DNA of 64,000 nucleotides from a bacterium. GTDB taxonomy: Bacteria > Actinomycetota > Acidimicrobiia > Spongiisociales > ZC4RG35. The DNA lies in contig JAPPFD010000030.1 of assembly GCA_028823995.1 (NCBI GenBank), forward strand, positions 124,001-188,000, written 5' to 3'. Below the pieces are notes generated by a model. That model was not told the origin of the DNA. It saw nothing but the letters and a program-made list of their open reading frames with translations, and did no database searches. This document shows positions 34,255-42,698 of the stretch, piece after piece. The stretch's first letter is position 1. Each line of letters opens with the position of its first letter. The position numbers and the translations under genes are program-made.

Positions 34255-35462
34255 CAACGACTTCTCTCACGCGGGCCGGGCGCATGGAAAGCGGGGATAC
34301 CGGTGAGAGCGTTGCCCAGGATCAGGGTGTGTATCTCATGGGTCCCCTCATAGGTGTACACCGTCTCCAGATTCGCAACATGTCTCATCACCGGGTAGTC
34401 GAGCGTGATCCCGTTGGCCCCCAGGACGCTTCTGGCTGTCCGCGCCACGGCCAGCGCGTCGCTCACGTTGTTGTACTTGCCGACTGAGACGTGCTCCGGC
34501 GTCAGCTTGCCTTCCTCCCGCAGGCGTCCGATCCGGATGGCCAGCAGGATCCCCCTCTGGACGGCCACCATCATTTCCACCAGCTTGGATTGCGTCAGCT
34601 GGAAGGAGGCGATCGGAGTGCCGAACTGCGACCGCTCCGAGGCATAGCCCAACGCGGCTTCATAGCAGGCGCGGGCCGCCCCCATCGCGCCGAACACGAT
34701 CCCCAGCCGCGCCTCGGTCAAGCAGGAGAGGGGCCCTCTCATGGTCGACACGCCCGGCAGCATCATCTCCTCAGGCAACCGCACCCCGTCCAGGACCAAG
34801 GCGGAGGTGACCGAGGCCCGCATGCTGGCTTTGCGATCAATGGGATGCGCAGAGAACCCCGGAGCGTCGGTGGGCACCAGGAACCCACGGACCCCTTCGG
34901 GGGTCTTGGCCCATATCACCGCCAGGTCGGCGATTCCCCCGTTGGTGATCCAAGCCTTGGACCCGTCTATCACCCAGTCGGACCCCACCCGGCGAGCGGT
35001 GGTGCGCATGGAGGAGGGATCGCTTCCCGCGTCCGCTTCGGTCAGACCGAAACAACCCACCACCTCTCCTCTCGCCATTCGGGGGAGCCACTCGGCCTTC
35101 TGCTCGGGGGACCCGTACTTCCAGATGGGGAACATGCACAGCGATCCCTGCACCGAGACGAAACTGCGCAGCCCGGAGTCACCCGCCTCCAGTTCCAAGG
35201 CGGCCACCCCGTAGTCCACCGGCCCCAGACCGGCGCAGCCATAGCCCTCCAGGTTCATCCCGAACATACCCATCCGGGCCATCTCGGGAATCAGATGGTT
35301 CGGGAACTCCCCCGCTTCCCACCAGGCCCCGACCTCGGGGAGCACGCTCCTGTTGACGTACTCCCGTACGGTCTTGCCGACCAGGCGCTCGGAATCGGTG
35401 AGCAGCCCGGCGGTATCCAGAAAGTCAAGAGGGTCAGGCACTGTCAGGTCCGCCTCGCCCAT
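34254..35462 (-). CDS. gcdH: acyl-CoA dehydrogenase, glutaryl-CoA dehydrogenase-like
   Basis: 402 residues, FAD-dependent. The FAD/substrate loop reads GCFGLTEADAGSDPSSM and the catalytic Glu is in YEGTHEIHTLILG. The segment LRSFVSVQGSLCMFPIWKYGS, with an Arg placed to bind a distal carboxylate, is characteristic of glutaryl-CoA dehydrogenases. It would oxidise and decarboxylate glutaryl-CoA to crotonyl-CoA in lysine/tryptophan or aromatic degradation. Coupled to a MaoC hydratase downstream and preceded by the bS22 gene. The exact substrate is not proven. Confidence 0.87.
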   Translation of the reverse strand: MGEADLTVPDPLDFLDTAGLLTDSERLVGKTVREYVNRSVLPEVGAWWEAGEFPNHLIPEMARMGMFGMNLEGYGCAGLGPVDYGVAALELEAGDSGLRSFVSVQGSLCMFPIWKYGSPEQKAEWLPRMARGEVVGCFGLTEADAGSDPSSMRTTARRVGSDWVIDGSKAWITNGGIADLAVIWAKTPEGVRGFLVPTDAPGFSAHPIDRKASMRASVTSALVLDGVRLPEEMMLPGVSTMRGPLSCLTEARLGIVFGAMGAARACYEAALGYASERSQFGTPIASFQLTQSKLVEMMVAVQRGILLAIRIGRLREEGKLTPEHVSVGKYNNVSDALAVARTARSVLGANGITLDYPVMRHVANLETVYTYEGTHEIHTLILGNALTGIPAFHAPGPRERSR

Positions 35463-35513
35463 TCACGCGCAAAGAAATACACCGTCGAAAGGTAGTCCCT
35501 GCTGTCGCAGCGA

Positions 35514-35606
35514 CTACTTCTTGTTCTTATGGCGATTCGCCTTGCGCCGCTTGCGATACTTGTGCCGCGACATTTTTCTGCGACGCTTCTTTACTAGCGA
35601 GCCCAT
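35514..35606 (-). CDS. small ribosomal protein bS22-like (AURKAIP1/COX24 domain)
   Basis: 30 residues, MGSLVKKRRRKMSRHKYRK followed by a further basic run, with almost no acidic residues. The start MGS(L/V)-KKRR-KM and the high K/R/H content match the tiny actinobacterial protein known from mycobacterial ribosomes as bS22 (AURKAIP1/COX24 domain). Too short for many gene finders. AGGAAG lies about eight bases before the ATG. It stands between the homoserine kinase gene and the acyl-CoA dehydrogenase gene on the same strand. Confidence 0.82.
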   Translation of the reverse strand: MGSLVKKRRRKMSRHKYRKRRKANRHKNKK

Positions 35607-35772
35607 AACTGGCTTCCTGGTTGACCGATCGGGACAATTTGCCGGCCCACCCCTGCCGACAAGACACCCCAAAGAATAGCCGCCCTTGGTGGACGACCGG
35701 AAACCAGCCGAGGGTTTTTTATCTAAACCTGCCCCAGGAGCGCCGGGAACCCCTTGTTGAGGCCGTTTTCCA

Positions 35773-36636
35773 TCAGACGATGCCCCGGGAGGCCATTGGA
35801 GGGCAGACGATCTCAACCTGATCGCCCAGGGAGGAAGAGAGAGTCTCCACTACTCGACCGGTCTCCGACGACCTGGTGAAGACCAACACGGAAGGGCCGC
35901 TTCCCGACCAGGCGGCGTAGACAGCCCCCGCATCCAACGCCTCTCCGATCAACTCCCCCACCGACGGCCGCAGGCGGGTACGGCTGGTCTCGTGAATCTC
36001 GTCTCCCAAGGCGGATTGGAGTACCCCTTCTTCCCCCGAAGTGAGCCCGGCAACCAGGGCAGCCATCCTCGACAGGCTGTTGACCACCGCCGGCAGTTCA
36101 AACCGCTCCGGAACCACGCTTCGTGACTCACTCGTGAACAGGCGGAAGGCGGGAACCAGCACCACCAGGCCGTAGGCGTCGCTCATGGTCAGTCTTCGCA
36201 CCCGGTTCTCGGGGTCCACTAGCACCAGTCCACCGAAGACCGCGGCGGCAGCGTTGTCGGGGTGGCCTTCGAGGGTGCTTACCCACCTGAACACCTGGTT
36301 TGGATCGACCGGCCGGCCCATGCACCGGAGTGCCGCCGTTGCTCCGGCGGCGTAGGCGGCCGCCGACGAACCGAGTCCGCTGCCCATCGGGACGTGATTG
36401 TCCACCTCCAAGCGGAGCGGATGCTCAGAACCCACCGCTGCCCGAGCCCCGGCCAGCACCGCGTCCGCCGATTCCGGCGGCGGCCGGTAGCGACCGACAT
36501 GCCGTACCTTCCACCGTTCGCTCCGCCACGCCCGGACCCTGCACCGGATCTCCAGCGCCAGCGCCAGGCAGTCGAACCCCGGCCCCAGATTGGCCGAGGA
36601 AGCCGGAGCTGAAGCCTCAGACGGAGTCCCGGTCAT
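35773..36636 (-). CDS. thrB: homoserine kinase
   Basis: 287-residue GHMP kinase. Motif 1 is APASSANLGPGFDCLALAL, the ATP loop is VPMGSGLGSSAAAYAAG and motif 3 is WSGSGPSVLVF. The length and STLEGHPDNAAAAVFGG block match homoserine kinase, which phosphorylates homoserine for threonine synthesis. The start overlaps the end of the cation-efflux gene by 20 bases. No other threonine genes are in the window. Confidence 0.9.
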   Translation of the reverse strand: MTGTPSEASAPASSANLGPGFDCLALALEIRCRVRAWRSERWKVRHVGRYRPPPESADAVLAGARAAVGSEHPLRLEVDNHVPMGSGLGSSAAAYAAGATAALRCMGRPVDPNQVFRWVSTLEGHPDNAAAAVFGGLVLVDPENRVRRLTMSDAYGLVVLVPAFRLFTSESRSVVPERFELPAVVNSLSRMAALVAGLTSGEEGVLQSALGDEIHETSRTRLRPSVGELIGEALDAGAVYAAWSGSGPSVLVFTRSSETGRVVETLSSSLGDQVEIVCPPMASRGIV

Positions 36637-37531
36637 AGGGCTCCACGAAGATGTTCCCCGCCACGGGGATCTTCTCCCTGATGGCTCGCTCGGCCTTGGT
36701 GATCGCCTCGGCGATCTCCGGAGTCCCCAGCGACTCGACGAAGTCGACCTCCACGTTCACCAACAGATCGTCAGGCCCCAGATGCATGGTGAGGAGGCGC
36801 CCCACCCCCGTAACCTCGTCCATTCCCACCAGCACAGCCCGGATCAATGCACGCTCCTGCCGGCCGGCCGCCTCGCCGATCAACAACGCCTTGATCTCGG
36901 CGGCCAGCAGCACCGCCACCACCGCCAGCATGACCCCGATCAGAAGCGACGCCGCGCCGTCCCACCGGGAGTCCCCGGTTATCGAGGCCATCGCGGTCCC
37001 CGCCAGGGCAAAAATCAGGCCCAGCATGGCCGCCGTGTCCTCCAGGAGGATCACGATCAGGGAGGCGTCCTTGGATTCCCGTATTGCCCGCCACATTGGC
37101 TTTGTTCCCCGATGGCGATTGAATTCCCGAAGGGCCACCCCGAAGCTGATCGACTCCAGCGCCAGCGCCAAGCCCAACACGATGAAACTGGGGGTCAAAT
37201 CGCCGAGCGGCTCGGCATGGCCGATTGCCTCCCATCCGTGCAGAAAGGCCCAGACACCCCCTCCGAAGAACAGCATCACGGCCACCAGGAAGCTCCAGAA
37301 GTAGACCTCCTTGCCCCTCCCGAAAGGATGGCTGACATCGGCCGGTTGGCGAGCCGCCCTGCCTCCATATAGAAGCAAACCCTGATTGGAGGAATCCGCC
37401 ACCGAGTGGATGCATTCGGCCAGCATGGCAGCCGAGCCGGTGATCAAAAAAGTAAAAAACTTCGCCACCGCTATGGTGCTGTTCGCCACCAAGGCGGCAA
37501 GCACCGCCAGTCGTGATCCGCCGCTAGCCAC
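36617..37531 (-). CDS. cation diffusion facilitator family transporter
   Basis: 304 residues with six predicted helices; GTG start. The metal-site helices carry CIHSVADSSNQ (His and Asp) and the later LLEDTAAMLG (Glu/Asp). A C-terminal cytoplasmic ferredoxin-like domain contains GVGRLLTMHLGPDDLLVNVEVDF. Members export Zn, Co, Fe or Mn in exchange for protons. The metal cannot be assigned. Its 3' end overlaps thrB, suggesting a shared transcript. Confidence 0.92.
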   Translation of the reverse strand: MASGGSRLAVLAALVANSTIAVAKFFTFLITGSAAMLAECIHSVADSSNQGLLLYGGRAARQPADVSHPFGRGKEVYFWSFLVAVMLFFGGGVWAFLHGWEAIGHAEPLGDLTPSFIVLGLALALESISFGVALREFNRHRGTKPMWRAIRESKDASLIVILLEDTAAMLGLIFALAGTAMASITGDSRWDGAASLLIGVMLAVVAVLLAAEIKALLIGEAAGRQERALIRAVLVGMDEVTGVGRLLTMHLGPDDLLVNVEVDFVESLGTPEIAEAITKAERAIREKIPVAGNIFVEPYDRDSV

Positions 37532-37591
37532 GGGCGAGAAGTTTACGTCCCTCAGGGAGGAACATGACGGCTGGTAAATCCCGGGCGGACT

Positions 37592-38371
37592 TCACCACTC
37601 CAACTCCCGTACTTCGTCCCTGGCGACCGTTCCTCCCACGCGGCACCTGTCCGGTTCCCACATCAGGTCGATAACCGAGGGCCACCCCATCTCCCGTCCC
37701 TGAGAGATGCGGACGCGGCCGGAAGGCATGTCCTCGGAGCGCAGCACCGCGGCAAGGGCCACCGCCGCACTGCCGGTGGCCGGGTCTTCTGTCACCCCCA
37801 GGCCGGGAGCGAAGAAACGCGCCTTAACCCTGTGGGGCAGCGACATCCAAGCCCACACCAGCGTCATCCCCAGTTCGGGCGGTGGGGATTGAAGGTTTCC
37901 GACCTGTTCGGGATCGTCCATCTGCCACACCGAATAGGGAAGAGGCATGTCCACCTCCCAGGCCCGAGTCGGGGAGCACCACCCCAGGGTCGGGGGAACT
38001 TCCTGGGTTCGCACCGGCTGGGAGAAAGGCGGCTCGATCCAGACACGGTCTCCATCGGCGCCGATTCTCACCTCCCCCACCCCGCAGGTGACACGGTCCA
38101 CTCCCCCCGGACCGGCCTTGAGCAGCAACCAGGCCGCTCCCACCAGGGGATGCCCGGCGAAAGGCAGTTCCGCGACAGGGGTGAAGATACGGATGTGGGG
38201 GACCCCTCCCGTCTGCCAGTCTATGAAAATCGTCTCGCTGAAGCCCAGGTCCGCCGCGATGTCCTGCATCCGCTGGTCGTCGATGCTTACGGTGTCCGCC
38301 ACCACCCCTAGATGGTTGCCCCCCTGCTCCCCGTCGGTGAACACCCTGAGTACCTGGACCGGGCGCGCCAT
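37592..38371 (-). CDS. PhzF family isomerase/epimerase-like protein
   Basis: 259 residues from ATG 38371. The diaminopimelate-epimerase-like fold shows GNHLGVV at the front, the catalytic Glu in GFSETIFI, FTPVAELPFAGHPLVGAAW and the substrate loop DPATGSAAVALAA. PhzF relatives act in phenazine synthesis or unknown isomerisations; no phenazine genes are nearby, so the role is open. Divergent from the small membrane protein gene. Confidence 0.9.
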   Translation of the reverse strand: MARPVQVLRVFTDGEQGGNHLGVVADTVSIDDQRMQDIAADLGFSETIFIDWQTGGVPHIRIFTPVAELPFAGHPLVGAAWLLLKAGPGGVDRVTCGVGEVRIGADGDRVWIEPPFSQPVRTQEVPPTLGWCSPTRAWEVDMPLPYSVWQMDDPEQVGNLQSPPPELGMTLVWAWMSLPHRVKARFFAPGLGVTEDPATGSAAVALAAVLRSEDMPSGRVRISQGREMGWPSVIDLMWEPDRCRVGGTVARDEVRELEW

Positions 38372-38433
38372 CTCACCTTGCCCCGGGTGGGCATACCATG
38401 ATGGTTGACACATCCAATGGTCGGAGAGAGGTC

Positions 38434-38649
38434 ATGGCTGAAATACTCGGTCTGGATACCCTGGTCGCACAAATGATCCTAGCCATCGGGCTCGCCCTGG
38501 TGGCGGGCAACGGCTGGGCGGTCCTCCGCCACTTCCAGGGAAGGCCCCCTCCGGGCCAGAGAGGCGCTTTCCGGCCTCGACGGGCGGCCTTTCTGATCCT
38601 TGCCGGAGCGCTGATGGTCATCTGGAGCGCCGTCTCTCTTCTCTCCTGA
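38434..38649 (+). CDS. small two-helix membrane protein, unknown
   Basis: 71 residues from ATG 38434 with GGAG seven bases upstream (an ATG 36 bases earlier is also in frame). Two helices (about 8-28 and 50-69) flank a basic, Pro-rich loop (RGAFRPRRAA). No family recognised. It lies between the divergent PhzF gene and the DNA ligase gene. Confidence 0.6.
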   Translation: MAEILGLDTLVAQMILAIGLALVAGNGWAVLRHFQGRPPPGQRGAFRPRRAAFLILAGALMVIWSAVSLLS

Positions 38650-38704
38650 CCTTGCCGATCACCTCAGACTCCGAGGGCGACGCGGACATCTAATCTCGGG
38701 ACCG

Positions 38705-39754
38705 ATGAGCGAATGGCCCTTCACTCCTCCGATCGCCACCATGGAAGCCCGCGTCTCGGAGCGGTGGCCCAGGGGATCGTTCGCATACGAGCCCAAGTGG
38801 GACGGATTCCGCGTCCTGGCGTGGAGCGGTCCCGATTCCCGTCTCGACTCCCGAAACCAAAAGCCACTGCTGCGCTACTTTCCCGAACTCGAACCGGCCT
38901 TGGACCAACTCCCGGGGGGCACGGTGGTGGACGGGGAGGTGGTGGTGGTGTACGACGACACAACCCACTTCGACGCCTTGCAGATGCGCATCCACCCCGC
39001 CCGGAGCCGCATCACCCGCCTGTCGGAGGAGGTCCCCGCCCAACTTGTCGCCTTCGATCTGCTGGCCGCTGAAGGAGAGGATCTTCGGGTCCGGCCCCTC
39101 AGTGTGCGGCGGCGCCGGTTGGAGGACCTGGCCGCACACCTCCGGCCGCCGTGGAACCTAACCCCGACCACGACCGACCAGTCGGTGGCCCGCCGCTGGT
39201 TCGACGAGTATGAGGCGGCGGGGTGCGACGGAGTGGTGGCCAAACGGCTGGAGGAGGAGTACGTGAGCGGCAAGAGACGGATGATCAAGATCAAGCACCG
39301 CCGCCACGTGGACTGCGTGGTGGGTGGCTACCGGGTCCACAAGGACGGGGACAAGATCGGATCGATCCTCCTCGGTCTTTACAACTCCGACGGCGCCCTG
39401 CACTTCATAGGCCACTGCTCGGGTTTCTCCAATGCCGACCGGGTGCAGATCCTCGAACTCTTCGAGAGTCTCCGTACCCCCGATTCCTTCGATGAGCAGG
39501 CGAGGGCGCCGGGCGCGGTCAGCCGTTGGTCCACCGAGAAGAGCATGCAATGGACGCCCGTCCAGCCCGGGGTGGTGGTGGAGGTCAGCTACGACCAGTT
39601 GCAGAACGACCGGTTTCGCCACGCAACCCGGTTCCATCGGTGGCGACCCGACAAACCTGCCCGGGAATGCACCATGGACCAGTTGGAGAGGCCGTCGGGC
39701 CCTGGATTCTCCGAAGTGGTGACTGCACGGTCCTTAAGGTCCGACTTCACCTAG
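38705..39754 (+). CDS. ligC: ATP-dependent DNA ligase, LigC type
   Basis: 349 residues. The adenylation motif is EPKWDGFR (Lys nucleophile), followed by DGEVVVVYDD (motif III-like), DGVVAKRLEEEY (motif IV) and MIKIKHRRHVDCVV (motif V), then an OB-fold domain. The compact length without polymerase or nuclease domains matches the actinobacterial LigC group, an accessory ligase for gap or base-excision repair rather than replication. It is not beside Ku or LigD genes here. Confidence 0.92.
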   Translation: MSEWPFTPPIATMEARVSERWPRGSFAYEPKWDGFRVLAWSGPDSRLDSRNQKPLLRYFPELEPALDQLPGGTVVDGEVVVVYDDTTHFDALQMRIHPARSRITRLSEEVPAQLVAFDLLAAEGEDLRVRPLSVRRRRLEDLAAHLRPPWNLTPTTTDQSVARRWFDEYEAAGCDGVVAKRLEEEYVSGKRRMIKIKHRRHVDCVVGGYRVHKDGDKIGSILLGLYNSDGALHFIGHCSGFSNADRVQILELFESLRTPDSFDEQARAPGAVSRWSTEKSMQWTPVQPGVVVEVSYDQLQNDRFRHATRFHRWRPDKPARECTMDQLERPSGPGFSEVVTARSLRSDFT

Positions 39755-39793
39755 GATTCGTTGTCACCCCGATCCCCCAGGGAGTCTTTCAAT

Positions 39794-39937
39794 ATGGAAC
39801 TGGCCAGCCAACTGAGCTTCATTTCCGTCGGGATCGGGATAATCATGGTCATCTTGGGCCTGGTGAAATACTTCAAGCAACGCGCCGCGCTGAAGAGAAT
39901 GCAGGCGGAGGGTCCACTGGAAAGCAATGAGCCATAG
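39794..39937 (+). CDS. 47-residue single-helix microprotein
   Basis: Reads MELASQLSFISVGIGIIM with one helix at about 8-23, then a basic amphipathic tail (KYFKQRAALKRMQAEG). Its last 11 bases overlap the ATG of a lipoprotein cytochrome c gene, so the two are likely coupled. The layout is reminiscent of small CcoQ-like or assembly subunits that accompany cytochromes, but I cannot assign it. Confidence 0.6.
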   Translation: MELASQLSFISVGIGIIMVILGLVKYFKQRAALKRMQAEGPLESNEP

Positions 39938-40373
39938 AGGAAGACAGGGACTTCGAATCGCGCTGACTGCGGCTTCTCTCTGCCTCTTTCTGGCTGGATG
40001 TGGCGAAGAACGCCCCGAGAACGATCCGCAAGTATTCCACATAGCGGCCCCTCCCCTCTCCGAGACAGCCCTACTGGGCGCTGAACATTTCATTGCCCAC
40101 TGCACCGAGTGTCATGGCGCAAACGCCGGAGGGACCTCAGAAGGCCCCCCGTTGGTGCACATCTATTACGAACCCGGTCACCATGCCGACATCAGCTTCC
40201 ACATCGCCGTACGACAGGGAACCCGTCAGCACCACTGGGAGTTCGGCGACATGGATCCTGTCCCCGGCCTCTCCGACGAGGAGGTGAACGAGATCATCTG
40301 CTACGTGCGAGAGTTGCAGTACGCCAATGACATCTTCACCGACCCTGCTGGTCTGGCTGCCTGCCAGTCTTGA
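39927..40373 (+). CDS. lipoprotein cytochrome c (class I, monoheme)
   Basis: 148 residues. The signal ends in lipobox LFLAGC (Cys about 25). The heme site is CTECH, within AHCTECHGANAGGT, and the axial Met is probably in FGDMDPVPGLSDEEV, followed by the C-terminal helix IICYVRELQ. It is anchored outside the membrane by lipid and could feed the caa3 oxidase or act as an electron shuttle for another dehydrogenase. The start overlaps the 47-residue gene. Confidence 0.9.
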   Translation: MSHRGRQGLRIALTAASLCLFLAGCGEERPENDPQVFHIAAPPLSETALLGAEHFIAHCTECHGANAGGTSEGPPLVHIYYEPGHHADISFHIAVRQGTRQHHWEFGDMDPVPGLSDEEVNEIICYVRELQYANDIFTDPAGLAACQS

Positions 40374-40438
40374 CTGCCTGCTAGTTCCCGGTCCGTAGAG
40401 GGCACGGTATTCGAGGCGCCGCCTACTCTAAGGTGGCG

Positions 40439-41314
40439 ATGCCTTTCTCGATTCTCGCACAGGAGGAGCAGCCTGAAGACGTAACGCAGTTGATCGATCA
40501 CGTCGGATGGTACGAGTGGATCCTGGCCGTTCTGGTCGTCTTGGTGGCGCTCATCGGCGGTCGCCTGATAAGACGGGCGTTGAGCAGGGGATTGGCCAAG
40601 ACCGCGGTTCCCCCGTTTGCCGCCATCGTCCTGGGAAAGGCGGTGGTCTATGTGGCCGTGGTGTTGGGGTTGTACTTCGCCCTAACCATCCTGCGACTGC
40701 AGGTCGGCCCGCTGATCGGCGCTCTGGGCTTGGCCGGCCTTGCTCTGGCATTCGCCTTCCAGGACATCCTGGAGAATTTCATCGCCGGGTTGCTGATGCT
40801 GATGCGACGGCCCATCAAAGTGGGCGACGAGATGGAGTCCAGCGGCTACAAGGGAGACGTGAACGACATGACCCTGCGGGCGGTGGCCATCGACACCTAC
40901 GACGGCGACCGTGTCTACATCCCCAACTCCATGGTCTGGAAGAGCCCCCTGGTGAACTTCACGGAGACCCCCCTTCACCGCACCACCCTGGTGGTGGGGG
41001 TGGCCTATCGCACCGACCTGGACTTTGCGCAGCAGGTATTACAGGAGGCAATCAACAACGTAGATGGTGTGGTGATCCCACCCCCGGCAACAGTCGAGTT
41101 CGTGGAGTTCAACAATTCCTCCATCGACTTCTACGTGCGCTACTGGCACGCCTCGGACCGCCCAACACTGTGGGCGGTGAGGGACCGGGCGGGGCGGGCC
41201 ATGAAGCGCGCCCTCGACGCGGCCGGGATCGAGATTCCCTTCCCGCAGCGAACCCTGTGGTTCCCCGAGGGCCTCGGGGAACGTTCCGGTCAGGCCGACT
41301 CCCAGCCTGACTGA
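40439..41314 (+). CDS. MscS-family mechanosensitive ion channel
   Basis: 291 residues from ATG 40439 (GTG 40433 is also in frame). Two or three N-terminal helices, then the pore-lining TM3 with LGLAGLALAFAFQDILENFIAG, followed by the beta domain (RPIKVGDEMESSGYKGDVNDMTLRA, with PNSMVWKSPLVNF). It releases solutes on hypo-osmotic shock. Preceded by a short gap from the cytochrome gene. Confidence 0.93.
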   Translation: MPFSILAQEEQPEDVTQLIDHVGWYEWILAVLVVLVALIGGRLIRRALSRGLAKTAVPPFAAIVLGKAVVYVAVVLGLYFALTILRLQVGPLIGALGLAGLALAFAFQDILENFIAGLLMLMRRPIKVGDEMESSGYKGDVNDMTLRAVAIDTYDGDRVYIPNSMVWKSPLVNFTETPLHRTTLVVGVAYRTDLDFAQQVLQEAINNVDGVVIPPPATVEFVEFNNSSIDFYVRYWHASDRPTLWAVRDRAGRAMKRALDAAGIEIPFPQRTLWFPEGLGERSGQADSQPD

Positions 41315-41371
41315 ACACCCCGTCCGGCGGCGGCAAGTGTCCTCCGGGCTCATCGGGCTGACCGGCCGCTC

Positions 41372-42598
41372 ATGACCGCCGACAACCGGCCGCGGCGGCA
41401 CCGGAGAGTTGCCGAGAAGGAGTTCATCGCCATGCTGGCGGCGATCAGCGCCATGACGGCGTTGGGGATCGACATGGCCCTACCCGCGTTCACCGACATG
41501 CGTGTGGGACTCGGGCTTGCGGCCGACTCGCCCCGGGTGGCGCTCACGGTCACCCTCTATTTTTTGGGACTTGCCGGCGCTCAGTTGCTATACGGCCCGT
41601 TCACCGATCGATTCGGCCGCAAGCCGGTTCTCTACGCGGGCTTCGGGCTCTACGCTCTCGGCGCCCTGGGCTCAGCCGTGGCCCCGACCTTCGCCGTCCT
41701 GATCGCCAGCCGATTCCTCTGGGGTGTCGGCGCCGCCGGTCCCCGAGCCCTTACCCTGGCCATCGGCCGCGACCTGTTCGAAGGAGATCGACTGGCCCGC
41801 ATTATGGCAGTGGTCGCTTCGGTGTTCATGGTGGTGCCGGCCTTCGCTCCCCTGCTGGGTCAGGCAGTGCTGAACCTGAGTTCATGGCGTTGGGTGATGG
41901 CTGCCCCCGCAGCGGTGACATTGCTGTTGGCTGTGTGGCTAATCCGTCTCCCTGAGACCCTCCCTGCCCACCGGCGCCGTCCACTCACCCTCGGACGCAC
42001 CCGCCAGGCCATCGCCGCCGTCTTCACCAGCAAAGTGACAACCGCCTCGGCCTTGGCGGTCATGTTCGACTTCGGCTCCTTCGCCGCGTTTCTCGGAAGC
42101 ATCCAACTCATATTCGACGATGTCTACCACCGGGGGGACCAGTTCGCCTACTACTTCGCCGGGATGAGCGTGATCATGGGAGCGGTCATCTTCGCAGGAA
42201 GCCGGCAAGTGAAGAAAGTAGGGGCCGACCGGGTGATCATGATGACCTTGCCGACCGCGGTGGTCCTGTCGATTGGGTTGGCTCTGTGGTCCTGGCAATC
42301 CGGCGGTAGGCCGTCGTTCCTCATCTGGTTCGCACTGATCACGGTGATCAATTCCCTCCGAACCCTTGCGAATCCTCTGATCCAGGCACAGGCGATGCAG
42401 CCGATGGGTGATTTGGCCGGAACGGCTGCGGCGGTGATCGGCACCATAACAATGGGCGGTGGGGCAATCCTCGCCAGCTTCGTCGACCGGGCCATCGCAG
42501 GTTCGGTCACGCCGCTGGTCGTTTCCTATGCCGGCTACGGGGTCATCGGCCTCGCCTTCGCCCTCTGGGCTCGCCGACACCGATCAACTTCCATTTAG
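41372..42598 (+). CDS. MFS drug-resistance transporter (Bcr/CflA type)
   Basis: 408 residues, twelve helices. MALPAFTDM in the first helix, the loop motif LLYGPFTDRFGRKPVLYAGF and LWGVGAAGPRALTLAIGRDLF are typical of the Bcr/CflA drug:proton antiporter family. Substrate unknown. It ends about 100 bases before clpB. Confidence 0.9.
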   Translation: MTADNRPRRHRRVAEKEFIAMLAAISAMTALGIDMALPAFTDMRVGLGLAADSPRVALTVTLYFLGLAGAQLLYGPFTDRFGRKPVLYAGFGLYALGALGSAVAPTFAVLIASRFLWGVGAAGPRALTLAIGRDLFEGDRLARIMAVVASVFMVVPAFAPLLGQAVLNLSSWRWVMAAPAAVTLLLAVWLIRLPETLPAHRRRPLTLGRTRQAIAAVFTSKVTTASALAVMFDFGSFAAFLGSIQLIFDDVYHRGDQFAYYFAGMSVIMGAVIFAGSRQVKKVGADRVIMMTLPTAVVLSIGLALWSWQSGGRPSFLIWFALITVINSLRTLANPLIQAQAMQPMGDLAGTAAAVIGTITMGGGAILASFVDRAIAGSVTPLVVSYAGYGVIGLAFALWARRHRSTSI

Positions 42599-42649
42599 CC
42601 ATTCGCCCTTTCGCGATGGGGGAATATCCGTGGCTCTTTGTAGAGTTGA

Positions 42650-42680
42650 TATAGATAGACTAAGATTTTCTTATAGATAG
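42650..42680 (+). promoter_or_regulatory. A+T-rich clpB promoter region with 22-bp-spaced direct repeats
   Basis: TATAGATAG occurs at 42650-42658 and again at 42672-42680, a 22-base period (two helical turns) in an A+T-rich island directly before clpB. TAAGA and TCTTA form a short inverted pair between them. A TTGATA at 42646 could be a -35 box. Neither the HspR inverted repeat (CTTGAGT/ACTCAAG) nor CIRCE is present, so regulation would differ from the common actinobacterial clpB. Confidence 0.5.
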
Positions 42681-42698
42681 AAAGGTATATATCAAGAA

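Noticed and set aside
42600-42698. HspR (HAIR) or CIRCE element upstream of clpB
   Set aside because: Neither CTTGAGT/ACTCAAG nor TTAGCACTC/GAGTGCTAA was found there; only the TATAGATAG direct repeats are present.
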